Source: Vibrio rotiferianus CAIM 577 = LMG 21460 (GTDB lineage: Bacteria; Pseudomonadota; Gammaproteobacteria; Enterobacterales; Vibrionaceae). From it: a stretch of DNA of 64,000 nucleotides. Below the pieces are notes generated by a model. The model did no database searches and had not been told where the DNA came from. It saw only the letters and a program-made list of their open reading frames with translations. The stretch spans positions 124,001-188,000 of the forward strand of contig NZ_APHW01000101.1 of NCBI RefSeq assembly GCF_002741985.1, given 5' to 3'. This document shows positions 43,380 through 52,715 of this stretch, one piece after another (position 1 is the first letter of the stretch; each line of letters begins with the position of its first letter). Both the position numbers and the translations under genes were made by a program.

Positions 43380-44693
43380 TTAACGAAACTGCGGCATGTA
43401 ATCGAGGTTTGCTTCAATCGTCTCTTCTAGTGCTTTCTCTAGAATTGTGCCAGTGGTCACTAACGGGTTTAGAATCAAAGCTCGGTGCGCAGCATTGCGG
43501 TCGCCTGTGACTGCCGCTTCTACTGTTAACGATTCAAAATCTTTCATTAATTGGATTAGACGCAGCGTATCGCTTGGGAATGGTGCGACGTTTAGAGCCA
43601 CCGGTCCCGCTTTGGTAATCATGCAGCTGACTTCCACTGCGCAATCGTCTGGTAAGCCAGCAATGGCACCGTTGTTGCGAGTGTTCACGTGCATGATTGT
43701 GCGCTTATCGTTGTAGATAGAGCTCATCAGCTCACAGGCGGCTTCTGAGTAGTATTGACCGCCACGCTTCTCGAGTTCTTTTGGCTTCTCGTTGAGCTCT
43801 GGATTACGGTAGATATCGAAGAGACGCTTCTCCATGGCTTTGACTACTTCACCGCGTGTACCTTCGCCATTTGCTTCTTCAATCTCTTGGCTCATGATAT
43901 CTTCGCTGGTGTAGTAATAGCGTAGGTAAGCACACGGGATCATGCCCATATTACGTAGTAGCTCTTGTGGCCAATCGAATGGAGGAATGTTTTGAGGTAC
44001 CAAAGGATCGTTGCCAGATAGGATCTCTTCCACCACTTCTTGCAATTTATCGCGACCGTCATGCAGGATCTGACGCGCCCAGATAAAGTGATTTAAGCCC
44101 GCGACTTGCAGCACAAACTCTTGCTCATTGGCACCTAGCATTTGTGCGATGCCTTTTTGCATGATCACTGGTACATTACATAACCCGACCGCTTTTACTT
44201 TGGTGTGTTTGAGAATCGCTTCTGTCACCATGCCTGAAGGGTTGGTAAAGTTCAGCAACCAAGCGTCTGGACACAATTCTTCCATTTCTTTACAGATTTC
44301 TAGTGCGATAGGAATGGTGCGGCAGGCGTTGGCAAAACCACCTAATCCGTTGGTTTCTTGACCGATCATGCCGTACTTTAGCGAGATGCGCTCATCACGG
44401 ATTCGACCTTCTAAGCAACCTGCACGAAACTGAGAACATACAAAGTCTGCGTCTTTCAGAGCTGGTGTGCGATCAAGCGTTACGTGCACATCAATGTGAG
44501 ACATATTATTTTTTGCCAGCATGCGGCGAGTTAGGTCTCCGATAATGCTGACTTTCTCTGCACCATCCTCAATATCAACTAACCAAAGTTCGCCGATTGG
44601 CAGTTCATGATTTCGATTGATCAGACCTTCGATCAGCTCAGGTGTGTAGCTAGAGCCTGCGCCAATGATGGTAATTTTTAGATTCTTTTTCAT
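43380..44693 (-). CDS. GH4 6-phospho-beta-glucosidase-like enzyme
   Basis: The 437-residue protein starts MKKNLKITIIGAGSSYTPELIEGL, an NAD-binding site typical of family 4. The FTNPSGMVTEA, CNVPVIMQKG and AGLNHFIWAR segments hold the catalytic Cys and His that bind Mn. The NAD-dependent enzymes of this family cleave phosphorylated disaccharides such as cellobiose 6-phosphate. The PTS that would make the substrate is not nearby. Start at 44693 fits family length; the frame is open to 44738. It is divergent from a LysR regulator. Confidence 0.9.
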   Translation of the reverse strand: MKKNLKITIIGAGSSYTPELIEGLINRNHELPIGELWLVDIEDGAEKVSIIGDLTRRMLAKNNMSHIDVHVTLDRTPALKDADFVCSQFRAGCLEGRIRDERISLKYGMIGQETNGLGGFANACRTIPIALEICKEMEELCPDAWLLNFTNPSGMVTEAILKHTKVKAVGLCNVPVIMQKGIAQMLGANEQEFVLQVAGLNHFIWARQILHDGRDKLQEVVEEILSGNDPLVPQNIPPFDWPQELLRNMGMIPCAYLRYYYTSEDIMSQEIEEANGEGTRGEVVKAMEKRLFDIYRNPELNEKPKELEKRGGQYYSEAACELMSSIYNDKRTIMHVNTRNNGAIAGLPDDCAVEVSCMITKAGPVALNVAPFPSDTLRLIQLMKDFESLTVEAAVTGDRNAAHRALILNPLVTTGTILEKALEETIEANLDYMPQFR

Positions 44694-44808
44694 GGTGATG
44701 TCACTCGTTATGGATAAGACAATGTGATTTAAAATCATCCAAGTTGGCTATACAAACCAAAAAAATCTTGCTATGGATTAGTACAGCTAATTTATGAAAG
44801 GTCGAGTG

Positions 44809-45735
44809 ATGGACAGAAAACAGCAGATGCTCTCCAATATGTACACTTTTGCGATTGCAGGTAAGTTCCTTAGCTTTACCAAAGCAGCGGAAGAACTCTT
44901 TATTACCCAAGGGGCGGTGAGTCAGCGAATCAAATCGTTAGAAGAGCAACTGGGCTTCAGTTTGTTTGTGCGCATGACGAGACGGCTAGAACTGACCAAA
45001 GAGGGTGAGCGATTACTGCATGCATTAAACCAATCGTTCGAAGTTATTTTCTCTGAGCTCGAAGACATCAAGTTCAATGAACTGCGCGGTGAGTTATATA
45101 TTGGAGCAGCGCCGACGTTCGCCCAGAGTTGGCTTTTGCCAAGGTTGCCGGATTTCCAACGTTTGTATCCGCATCTCAATATCAAACTGAGGGTGAAAGC
45201 GAGCCGTTTGGACTTTCAGCATGAGCCCGTCGATATCGCGATTTACTACAGCGATAGCGAACATCCGGGTTTTTACCATCAGCGTTTATTTGATGAAGTG
45301 CTGTTGCCGGTTTGTAGCCCCAAATACTTTAACGACCATTTCACTGGGCCAGCACCATTGCTTGAGCAATTGGCCAGTGTGACTTTTATTCATTGCTCTG
45401 AATCATTAGAGGCGAGTGAACCCAATCAAGAATGGGCGATGTGGCTGGATAAACAATCTAACACGCTACTCAACACACTTAACGTGATGGACAGAACGTA
45501 CTTGTTTAATCACGCCGATATGGCAATGACAGCGGCTAAGAACGGAATGGGGTTGGGGATCGCTCGTGAATCTTTAGTGAAAAGCAGCTTAGAAAACGGT
45601 GAACTAGTGGCACCTTTTGAGCGCGTAAGTGCAGAGCGAGGCTACGATTTGATCTGTCTAAATGGGCAACAAAACAGACCAAAGAATGCGGCATTTATTG
45701 AATGGCTTGAGACGCAATTACCAAAGAATAGATAA
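44809..45735 (+). CDS. LysR-family regulator (GcvA-like)
   Basis: The 308-residue protein has a winged helix (about 8-65, FLSFTKAAEELFITQGAVSQRIKSLEEQL as in GcvA and AmpR, read in parts) and an effector domain. ATG at 44809 has AAAGG seven bases upstream; an earlier ATG at 44794 precedes it. It is divergent from the GH4 gene (115 bp between starts) and probably regulates it. Confidence 0.88.
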   Translation: MDRKQQMLSNMYTFAIAGKFLSFTKAAEELFITQGAVSQRIKSLEEQLGFSLFVRMTRRLELTKEGERLLHALNQSFEVIFSELEDIKFNELRGELYIGAAPTFAQSWLLPRLPDFQRLYPHLNIKLRVKASRLDFQHEPVDIAIYYSDSEHPGFYHQRLFDEVLLPVCSPKYFNDHFTGPAPLLEQLASVTFIHCSESLEASEPNQEWAMWLDKQSNTLLNTLNVMDRTYLFNHADMAMTAAKNGMGLGIARESLVKSSLENGELVAPFERVSAERGYDLICLNGQQNRPKNAAFIEWLETQLPKNR

Positions 45736-45760
45736 GGGATGATAGGGAAGGTAAGGCCAA

Positions 45761-45797
45761 CTTCCTCCCTTCATTCATTCGATGAGAAGGGAGGAAG
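45761..45797. terminator. 12-bp hairpin between convergent LysR and chemoreceptor genes
   Basis: A perfect 12-bp stem (45761-45772 with 45786-45797) and 13-base loop, without a T run on either strand. It lies centrally between two stop codons. Confidence 0.5.
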
Positions 45798-45811
45798 AAT
45801 AAGTCTTGAAA

Positions 45812-46897
45812 CTAACTCGCGATAATCTCTTCCATCAAGCGGTCTATCTGAACGACTACTTGTTCGCTGGCATCTTCCATGGCGTTAATTGCGGTCACCA
45901 TGCCGGCCATGTTGCCAGATTTGGCTTGGCTCATCGCTTCACGTCCACCGTCATGCACGCCTTTGTGTGGTTCTTCAAGCAATGCATAGCTTCTTAAGTG
46001 GCTGTAGGCCTTTCCATCACCACGGTAGTACCATTGACCCAAGCGACACTCAGAGTGGCTATTAACGGTTTCACCAAACGCGCCTTTTTGTAGGAGACGA
46101 TAGATATTGTTCTTCCAAATTGCGTGGTCGAGTTTGACCGTATCCAAGAAAGCGCGTGTGGAAGCAATATGGATCACTTGCTTCATGTGTTCCGATTTCA
46201 CGACCACTTCGTTGACAATAGAGCCAATCTGCGCAGAAGAAGCAGACACTTCCTCGGCACAAGCTTGGTTCTCATCAATAGAGGCTTTAATTGCGTTTAC
46301 TTGGGTGAGTACTTGATTCACCAAAGAATCAATCTGTTCACTAGCTTCGCTGGCTTTACCGGCAAGGCCTCTGACCTCGTCGGCGACCACAGCAAATCCA
46401 CGTCCAGCTTCACCAGCTCGTGCGGCTTCAATAGCGGCATTTAGAGCAAGCAAGTTGGTTTGGTCAGAAATCTCTTGAATAGTAGATACAAGGTGGGAGA
46501 TAGAAGTGGCGGTATTATCTAATATTTGTACAGATTCAATACTTTGAGAGGCTTGCGTGCTGATCTTCACTGCTCGGTTATCAAGGCGAGCAAGTGCTTG
46601 ATGGGTTTGCTTAAACATCTCATCCAGTTGCTGCAGCTCTTGGTTTTCATGCGCCATAGATTGCGCACTCTCCACCATTTCTGTTCGAATGGTTTGGAGC
46701 ATATCTCCACCTTTCAAACTGCTCGACATCAACTCATCACTATTGTGGTGTTCCTGTTGAGAGGAACGAACAAGCTGCTGAGCCTCTTGGAGCTGATTTT
46801 CCAGAGCGGCAACGTCAGTTTGGTACTTCTGTTTGAGATCTGCTAACTCTTGCTTTAGCGCCTCATTTTCTGATTTGATTCGTTTTAATCCAAACAT
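45812..46897 (-). CDS. Soluble chemoreceptor with zinc-binding CZB domain
   Basis: The 361-residue protein has no membrane helix. A coiled coil fills residues 5-45, the methyl-accepting signalling domain follows (about 70-245) with its conserved tip around EISDQTNLLALNAAIEAARAG (142-162), and a C-terminal CZB domain (about 250-360) has the zinc ligands His258, Cys284, His311 and His315. CZB receptors respond to zinc or to hypochlorite through the Cys. It may signal to the chemotaxis array or to a c-di-GMP pathway from the cytoplasm. It stands alone, divergent from the TonB receptor. Confidence 0.92.
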   Translation of the reverse strand: MFGLKRIKSENEALKQELADLKQKYQTDVAALENQLQEAQQLVRSSQQEHHNSDELMSSSLKGGDMLQTIRTEMVESAQSMAHENQELQQLDEMFKQTHQALARLDNRAVKISTQASQSIESVQILDNTATSISHLVSTIQEISDQTNLLALNAAIEAARAGEAGRGFAVVADEVRGLAGKASEASEQIDSLVNQVLTQVNAIKASIDENQACAEEVSASSAQIGSIVNEVVVKSEHMKQVIHIASTRAFLDTVKLDHAIWKNNIYRLLQKGAFGETVNSHSECRLGQWYYRGDGKAYSHLRSYALLEEPHKGVHDGGREAMSQAKSGNMAGMVTAINAMEDASEQVVVQIDRLMEEIIAS

Positions 46898-47225
46898 AGG
46901 TTCTATAAATGTGACAGGATGTTAAAAAATCCATGCTAATCGAGTTGGATATCGAATACACGATCACTTTCATATCTTTGCTTGGTGAAATCACACTTTT
47001 TCGGTAGGGCTTTATACAAACAAGAGGTCTCAGATTTTGATGCTTACCTGATAACTTCGCACTTCCTTGCTCTTTTCTGTTGCCCCATTTTAAGGCGATA
47101 CATTGCTCATCCTGAATAAAAATAAATCACTCATTAACGTAAAGAATGTAAATGAGATTAATTATCATTAATGTTGTGTATTATGCTTCGCACCACGTTG
47201 TTGTTTATAAAATATAAGTAGTATT
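46898..47225. promoter_or_regulatory. Divergent region, chemoreceptor and TonB receptor
   Basis: This 328-bp spacer contains the promoters of both divergent genes and a Fur-like box near the receptor (47153-47167). Nothing else was recognised. Confidence 0.5.
47153..47167. promoter_or_regulatory. Candidate Fur box upstream of TonB receptor
   Basis: TGAGATTAATTATCA fits the 7-1-7 Fur inverted repeat (TGATAAT-x-ATTATCA) with two mismatches in the left half. It lies 59 bp upstream of the receptor start, within likely promoter elements, consistent with iron repression. Confidence 0.65.
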
Positions 47226-49259
47226 ATGAAACTGAAGTCACTATCAGCAGCCATCACCGTTGCCATTGCCTCTTTTGCTGCTCACGCTTCCGATGAAAAT
47301 ATCGTTGTTGTCGGTTCTGCCCTTGATCAACTTGTTCAAACTGAGATTAACGCTGAAACGTTAGAGCTCAAACAAGCGTCGGATATTAAAGACGTATTGA
47401 ATACCATGCCGAGTGTTACGGTTGACGGTAACGCACGTTACTCTCGTAAAGTTTACATTCGTGGTATGGAAGATAAATACTCTGTCGTGACCATTGATGG
47501 TGCGCGCCAAGAAGGGCAGTTATTCCACCACTCGGGAGACCAAACGTTCGATCCGGCGATGCTTAAGTCAGCTGAAATCACGCTAGGCGGTAACTCTGTA
47601 TTGTCTGGTGCTGGTGCGATTAACGGTTCATTCAGCTACGAAACAAAAGATCCCAGCGACCTTCTCGCGGAAGACGAAAGCATCGGTGCTCGTGTTAAAG
47701 CTGGGTATCAAACGGCTTATGAACGCTTCACGACGAACGTTGCGGTTTACGCGAAGCTGAATGATGAACTTCAGTTGATGGGTATTCTTAACTACTCAGA
47801 AGACGGCGACCTTTACGTTCCTGGTAAAGATGACGTGACTTCAAAGCAGGGTGAACTGAAATCTGGTTTAGTGAAGCTCGTCTTCGTTCCAAACGATGCT
47901 AACGAGTTCAAACTGACTTTCGACACTTACCAAGATGGCGGAAAACGTCAGCTATCGGGTGAAAAAGCAGGTGCGCTTTACGCAGATGATGAACACAACT
48001 ATAACTCACTCAACCGTGATACCGTGACGTTTGTACACCGTTTCGATAACGGTAGCGACTTAGTGAACCTAAAAACCAACCTGTACTACAACCGTCAATA
48101 CATGGAGCGTGACGCATTAACTGAAGAGTACGGTGAATGGAATAAAGTGAACGGCGCTTGGGAATTCACCAAAGATGGCGACCTATCTATTCCTGATCGC
48201 GAGTACAATGTGACGACCATCGGTGGTGACATCCGCAACATCTCTTGGGTTGGTGATCACGAGCTGACTTACGGTTTCGAGGGCTACAAAGCAGAGCAGT
48301 GGATTGATTCTGGTTTAGGTCACTACACCTCAGGTTCAAAGCAAGGTCAAACGAAGAACTACGATATGGATGGCGGCACTGTAACGGCTTACGGTGTTTA
48401 CGCTCAAGACGCGTTCGAGATTAATGACTTCCGTTTTGTCACTGGTCTTCGCTACGATGTGCATAAGTTAGGCGGTGTGTTTACGGGTAAATACGATCAA
48501 CTATCGCCTAAATTCCAAGGTGAATACCAAACAACTGAGAATCTAAGACTGCGTATTGGTTACGGTCGTCTATTCAAAGGCGCTTCACTGCCAGAAACGC
48601 TAACCATGAAAGCGGCGAGCGATGTTAAACAGTCTGATACCAAAGCGATGACGGGTAACAACTACGAAGCAGGCTTTGACTACGATATGTCTGGTTTGCT
48701 GATGGCGGATGATGCGATTCTTGGCTTCACTGCTTACCAGTATGACCTAGACAACCAAATGCACCCAACCAAGAACAACACAACCTTGGCAAACCAACAC
48801 GATGTTGAAGTTTGGGGTGTAGAGACCGTGTTTACTTACAGCATTGAAGACTTCGCGCTTTACGCAAACCACTCATACTCTGATGGTGACCAAACAAACC
48901 TGAAGAATGGTAAGAAGAGCCAAATGAACAAAACGCGTATCCATAACATCAAGGCTGGCTTCAAGTACGATCTAACCAATGAATTTGTGTTTGGTTGGGA
49001 TTCTCGTTTCGTTCCGGGTAACGACTATAAAGACGAAGATGGCGACAAGATTGAACGTGCAGGTTTCGCAACGCACAACTTGTGGGCCGCTTACGTACCA
49101 GATTTTGCAAAAGACTTGTCGCTTAACCTAGCGGTAGACAACCTATTCAACAAGCAATACGCAGAGCACACAGGCTTTGGTATTTCTTGGGGTTCAGATA
49201 AGTACACCAGCTACGAAGCAGGTCGTAACTTCAAAGCATCAGTGGCTTACAGCTTCTAA
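47226..49259 (+). CDS. TonB-dependent outer membrane receptor
   Basis: The 677-residue precursor has a signal peptide (1-21, ending AAHASDEN), a TonB box-like ENIVVVGS, a plug domain (about 30-140, with YSRKVYIRGMEDKYSVVTIDGARQ read in parts) and a 22-strand barrel ending AYSF. It imports an iron carrier, such as a siderophore or heme, driven by TonB. The Fur-like box supports iron control. The ligand is not readable, and no siderophore genes are nearby. Monocistronic, with a strong terminator. Confidence 0.93.
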   Translation: MKLKSLSAAITVAIASFAAHASDENIVVVGSALDQLVQTEINAETLELKQASDIKDVLNTMPSVTVDGNARYSRKVYIRGMEDKYSVVTIDGARQEGQLFHHSGDQTFDPAMLKSAEITLGGNSVLSGAGAINGSFSYETKDPSDLLAEDESIGARVKAGYQTAYERFTTNVAVYAKLNDELQLMGILNYSEDGDLYVPGKDDVTSKQGELKSGLVKLVFVPNDANEFKLTFDTYQDGGKRQLSGEKAGALYADDEHNYNSLNRDTVTFVHRFDNGSDLVNLKTNLYYNRQYMERDALTEEYGEWNKVNGAWEFTKDGDLSIPDREYNVTTIGGDIRNISWVGDHELTYGFEGYKAEQWIDSGLGHYTSGSKQGQTKNYDMDGGTVTAYGVYAQDAFEINDFRFVTGLRYDVHKLGGVFTGKYDQLSPKFQGEYQTTENLRLRIGYGRLFKGASLPETLTMKAASDVKQSDTKAMTGNNYEAGFDYDMSGLLMADDAILGFTAYQYDLDNQMHPTKNNTTLANQHDVEVWGVETVFTYSIEDFALYANHSYSDGDQTNLKNGKKSQMNKTRIHNIKAGFKYDLTNEFVFGWDSRFVPGNDYKDEDGDKIERAGFATHNLWAAYVPDFAKDLSLNLAVDNLFNKQYAEHTGFGISWGSDKYTSYEAGRNFKASVAYSF

Positions 49260-49283
49260 TCAATAACCCCCCCCACAAAACAA

Positions 49284-49323
49284 AACCCCGATAATTGGCT
49301 CTCAATTATCGGGGTTCTTTTTA
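49284..49323 (+). terminator. Intrinsic terminator after TonB receptor
   Basis: A 14-bp perfect stem (49284-49297 with 49303-49316), 5-base loop and T run. An A-rich left flank makes it bidirectional. A run of eight C precedes it at 49267-49274. Confidence 0.92.
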
Positions 49324-49358
49324 TCTGACTTTTGCTGATGAAGGCTGCTGAGCAAGGA

Positions 49359-50053
49359 TTACTTTGTATGAAAAATCTGCTCGGTCTCTAGCGACGTCAT
49401 TGCGCGAACTTGGCGCCAGATGTAGTAGAAAATACCAAACATCATCAACATACTTGGGATAGCGATCATCGGGTAGCTATAAAGGGTTAGCTTGCCTAAC
49501 TCTTCATTGAACGCGGCAGTGCCCGCTGGGCTAGTCACAATCCAAGTTGCTAGGAAGTAGTTCATCGCTGATGAGAACGCGAACGTGCTAGCGAACAGGT
49601 AGTTAGAAGACATTAAGCAGCGGTCAAATGCTTGAGTTTTGCCATTTTGCTCCAAGCGCTCGTTAATCAGCGGTAGGTTTAAAACCGTGTCGTTCAATAG
49701 CATCTTCTGCATTAACGGGTAGCGCGTAAAGGTGGAGCCCAATACTGCAATACCAATTAAGCCCGGGATCAAGGCCTCTTTCAACGCCAACCAACGAGTG
49801 TCTAGTTCTAATAGACCAATACCGCCAGTCAAAAGCACGCTGATAAAACCAAGCGCAGAAATGAAGTTGAATTTTTTATTACGGATTAGATCCATACCGC
49901 CGTAAACCACCGGGAATAGCAGAGCGACAACTAATGCCATGGCTGTGCCTAGGTGCTCTTCACCACTGAACTTCATCAAAATGAATGAAGGATGATGACG
50001 TTAAACAGGATCTCGACTAATGGATTCGACTTTTTCGCCGTGGTGTTACTCAT
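49359..50053 (-). pseudogene. VC0807-type multi-pass membrane protein, broken by one-base frameshift
   Basis: From ATG at 50053 the frame gives MSNTTAKKSNPLVEILFNVI and then stops at about 49978. The remaining 205-206 residues (MKFSGEEHLGTAMAL and on) are in the next frame. Adding one G:C at the GG pair at 49990-49991 restores a continuous 231-residue protein with the expected link NVIIPSFILMKFSGEEHLG. The protein has about five to six membrane helices and resembles uncharacterised septation-protein-A-like families. The second frame has an ATG that overlaps the stop (TGATG), so reinitiation may still make a shortened form. It may be a true mutation or a sequence error. Confidence 0.75.
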
Positions 50054-50571
50054 AATTTTACTGACTCTACTATGTCGGCTTCGATTTTACTTTGGGGGAA
50101 GTGTTCTACTCCTAGCGCCAGATGTAAAGCCCTAAAGCCCCGAGTTGTGTAACGACTTATGAAATGAACGTAAATCTAATCCATTTAAGTGTATCGTGTT
50201 AAACGATTTATAGGGAGCGTACACCATTATAAATGTGATGGTTTGTGTATGTTTTATTTTAATCAAGTTATTGAAAAATATATTAATTTCAAAATTTAGA
50301 TAAACTAACTCGCAATTAACTATTGGTAGAACTTTGACCCTTTTATGCCTAGTGGTAGAAAAGAAGTGCCTCTTTGAGGCGGGTAAGTTTTTCCTTTTCA
50401 GTGCAAGTGAAATAGGTTTGAGCTGTGCGCAAATTCGAGCTATGAAAGCGTAGCGTGAGTATTTGGTTAAAACACCTTGCATCATATGGTTCTTTTATTG
50501 GTTTTTGTTAGGTTATTGGGCTTAGTTATCGAAAGCGTTTTTGCCTTTCGTCAAACAGATAAGGACAGACA
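50054..50571. other. AT-rich spacer, no supported gene
   Basis: This 518-bp spacer lies between the broken membrane gene and the CAP-domain lipoprotein gene. A 117-codon frame on the minus strand (50132-50485) has no start site, family signature or natural composition and is not accepted. No hairpin or operator was identified. Confidence 0.5.
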
Positions 50572-51111
50572 ATGCCAACAAAGATCTTAGTGCCTACTTT
50601 GGCGCTACTTCTCAGTGCATGCGGTGGCGATGGAGACTCGTCATCACCTGCAGACAGCGGCTCACAATCCCCTGATATACCACCTACAGCCACCACTTTT
50701 GCCGAGCAAATGCTTGCCGCAGTCAACGACGCTCGCTCTAAAACCCAGCAATGTGGCTCAAAAACCATGCCTCCCGTTGGAGCTCTGACTTTGAGTTACG
50801 ATTTAGAAAGTGCTGCGTATGGACACTCTAGCGATATGGCAAACAGTGATTTTATGAGCCATACCGGCTCGGATGGCAGCACTCTTTCCAGCCGAGTCAA
50901 TGCCACGGGTTATGCTTGGAGCAGGCTGGGGGAGAACGTCGCAGCGGGGCAAAACTCAATCAATGCGGTAATGAACGCTTGGTTATCAAGTGAAGGGCAC
51001 TGCCTCAATATCATGAATGCCGATTTCGACCAGATGGGGGCATCCATGGTAGAAAATCAGTCAGCGAGTTATCGTTATTATTGGACTCAAGTCTTCGCCA
51101 AGCAGCGTTAA
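50572..51111 (+). CDS. CAP-domain (SCP/PR1-like) lipoprotein
   Basis: The 179-residue precursor has a lipoprotein signal with lipobox LLSAC (Cys17), a Ser/Asp-rich linker, then a CAP domain with AYGHSSDMANSDFMSH, LGENVAAGQ and SEGHCLNIMNADFDQMGA. Bacterial CAP proteins lie at the envelope and have unknown roles, possibly in lipid binding or proteolysis. AAGGA precedes the ATG. A weak terminator (51132-51161) follows. Confidence 0.88.
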   Translation: MPTKILVPTLALLLSACGGDGDSSSPADSGSQSPDIPPTATTFAEQMLAAVNDARSKTQQCGSKTMPPVGALTLSYDLESAAYGHSSDMANSDFMSHTGSDGSTLSSRVNATGYAWSRLGENVAAGQNSINAVMNAWLSSEGHCLNIMNADFDQMGASMVENQSASYRYYWTQVFAKQR

Positions 51112-51131
51112 TCGCTTCCTAATACATTAAC

Positions 51132-51161
51132 TAGGGCGGCGTTTTTGATCGCCCTATCTTT
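51132..51161 (+). terminator. Weak terminator after CAP-domain gene
   Basis: A 7-bp stem (51132-51138 with 51150-51156) with an 11-base loop and a short T-rich tail. Confidence 0.55.
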
Positions 51162-51363
51162 ATCGCAGATGAAGAAGTAAATTGCAGTCCTTTTGTACAA
51201 GCCTTTGATAACGGTCTAAATTAATCGCCAAGTTAAAGCTCATCAATTAACTTCCCCTGTCTTGAAACGATACAATCGCGCTCATTTATCAATACTGTTT
51301 CAAACCAGTCTAGTTTCAACAGTCAGTTCTATATGAGCTCAGCGCAATGGATTAGGGAAGTAC

Positions 51364-52320
51364 ATGGATTTTCTTTACCCGCCTATCGAACCTTTAAATT
51401 CGGGACTTTTAGAAGTTGATAAGGGCATTTTTATCTACTGGGAAGTGTCAGGAAAACCGAACGGAATTCCGGTGCTTTATCTTCATGGAGGCCCAGGCGC
51501 AGGGCTTAAAACGGGCTATCGTCGACGTTATGACCCAGAAAAGTATCTGATCATTTCTTTTGAGCAGCGAGGATGTGGTCGCAGCTTACCTTTGATCACC
51601 GACTCTCTTGATCGTATCCAAGAGTTTAATACTTCTAATTTCATCGCAGATATTGAGAAGTTAAGGCAGCACTTAGATATTTCTTCTTGGCTTGTGACTG
51701 GTGTTTCTTGGGGTACGACGTTGGCTCTTGCCTACGCACAAGCTCATCCATCACGAGTCCAAGCGCTTGTCTTAGCCGCCATTAACTTGGCGACATCCGC
51801 TGAGGTGAAGTGGATTACCGAGGATATGAAGGTAATTTTCCCTGAAGAGTGGGAGGTGTTTCAGCAAGCGGCTCAAGCTCTACCTGATGAATCGCTCATT
51901 GAAGCTTATTACCGTGCGATTCTAAGTAAAGATGTAGAAGTTAGATTTAGTGCATATAGAGCTTGGAGTCGATGGGAGTCTGCACACGTCTCTATCGACC
52001 CAATGGCTATGCCAAATCCTTCATTTGAAGACGAACAATTCAGAGCCGTTTTCTCTACGCAGGTCATTCACTTTTGGAAGCATGCTGCATTCCTAAGTGA
52101 AACACATATTTTGGACAATATGTCGAAGCTACAGGATATTCCAGGGGTACTGATTCATGGTCGCTTAGATGTCAGTTCTCCAGTGAAAACTGCGTGGGAT
52201 TTGAATAAGGCTTGGGATGCAGGAAGGTTGATAGTCATCGAAGATGAGGGGCACGGTGGTCCTAAAATCATTGGAGCCTTTGTGGATGCGGTTAAAGAGT
52301 TAACGCCAAGGTTTGAATAA
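51364..52320 (+). CDS. Proline iminopeptidase-like alpha/beta hydrolase
   Basis: The 318-residue alpha/beta hydrolase carries the S33-family signatures: HGGPGAG at 41-47 (oxyanion hole), SFEQRGCGRS, the nucleophile Ser115 in GVSWGTTLALAYA, the acid in HGRLDVSSP and His in EDEGHGG. Such enzymes remove N-terminal proline from peptides. It may act on other small substrates. Monocistronic; the repeat-rich spacer starts directly after it. Confidence 0.85.
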   Translation: MDFLYPPIEPLNSGLLEVDKGIFIYWEVSGKPNGIPVLYLHGGPGAGLKTGYRRRYDPEKYLIISFEQRGCGRSLPLITDSLDRIQEFNTSNFIADIEKLRQHLDISSWLVTGVSWGTTLALAYAQAHPSRVQALVLAAINLATSAEVKWITEDMKVIFPEEWEVFQQAAQALPDESLIEAYYRAILSKDVEVRFSAYRAWSRWESAHVSIDPMAMPNPSFEDEQFRAVFSTQVIHFWKHAAFLSETHILDNMSKLQDIPGVLIHGRLDVSSPVKTAWDLNKAWDAGRLIVIEDEGHGGPKIIGAFVDAVKELTPRFE

Positions 52321-52337
52321 GACTACCCACAAATGCT

Positions 52338-52407
52338 GACCAGTCCCTCCCCTTTGAACTCGGAATGTTGAGAGCTTCGGAGTTTGATACAAGGGGAGGT
52401 TAGGTGG
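52338..52407. repeat. 70-bp hairpin repeat, copy 1
   Basis: About 90 percent identical to the copy at 52646-52715. The ends pair through CCTCCCCTT and AAGGGGAGG. Both copies have the same orientation. Confidence 0.8.
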
Positions 52408-52447
52408 GGTTGTTGGTTTGAAGTTTAATGTTGGGTTATGTGCTTGC

Positions 52448-52520
52448 AACCCCCTCCAATTCCCCCTTTTCTTGACATGGTTTGCTATGCATTTGGATGT
52501 GGTTATCAAGGGGGAGGGTT
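52448..52520. repeat. Related GC-rich hairpin
   Basis: Left-arm C-rich blocks (CCCCCTCC, CCCCCTT) pair with AAGGGGGAGGG on the right. Similar in design to the flanking 70-bp repeats but different in its loop. Confidence 0.55.
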
Positions 52521-52555
52521 ATTCTTTGCTGCTGTGAGCTCCGTGCTTTCCCATT

Positions 52556-52601
52556 GTCATTCTGAAGGAGCCTAAGCGAGTATTCAGAATCTATTTTCAG
52601 C
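52556..52601. repeat. REP-like hairpin related to the element at 13400-13507
   Basis: ATTCTGAA and TTCAGAAT form an 8-bp stem around GGAGCCTAAGCGAGTA. It shares the GTCATTC, GAGCCTA, GCGAG and AATCTA blocks with the right half of the 13.4-kb element. Confidence 0.6.
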
Positions 52602-52645
52602 GTGTTGTGATGTTGCATAGTGAATTGAACTATCCGCGACTGCAG

Positions 52646-52715
52646 GACCAGTCCCTCCCCTTTGAGCTCGATGTGTTGAGATCTTCGGAGCTTGATACAA
52701 GGGGAGGTTAGGTGG
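52646..52715. repeat. 70-bp hairpin repeat, copy 2
   Basis: Second direct copy of the 52338-52407 repeat, with the same pairing ends and a few substitutions in the loop. It ends 111 bp before the ATPase stop codon. Confidence 0.8.

Noticed and set aside
44727..44745. CRP-like TGTGA...TCA sequence between GH4 and LysR genes
   Set aside because: The half-sites are seven bases apart instead of six and the right half is incomplete.
49267..49274. Run of eight C after the TonB receptor gene
   Set aside because: It lies past the stop codon and before the terminator, so slippage would not affect a protein, and no promoter is evident there.
50132..50485. 117-codon open frame on the minus strand
   Set aside because: It has no ribosome binding site, signal or family signature, and its composition looks like translated non-coding AT-rich DNA.
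52300..52618. Short minus-strand frames in the repeat-rich spacer
   Set aside because: They consist mostly of the hairpin repeats and have no start site. The sequence is better explained as non-coding repeats.
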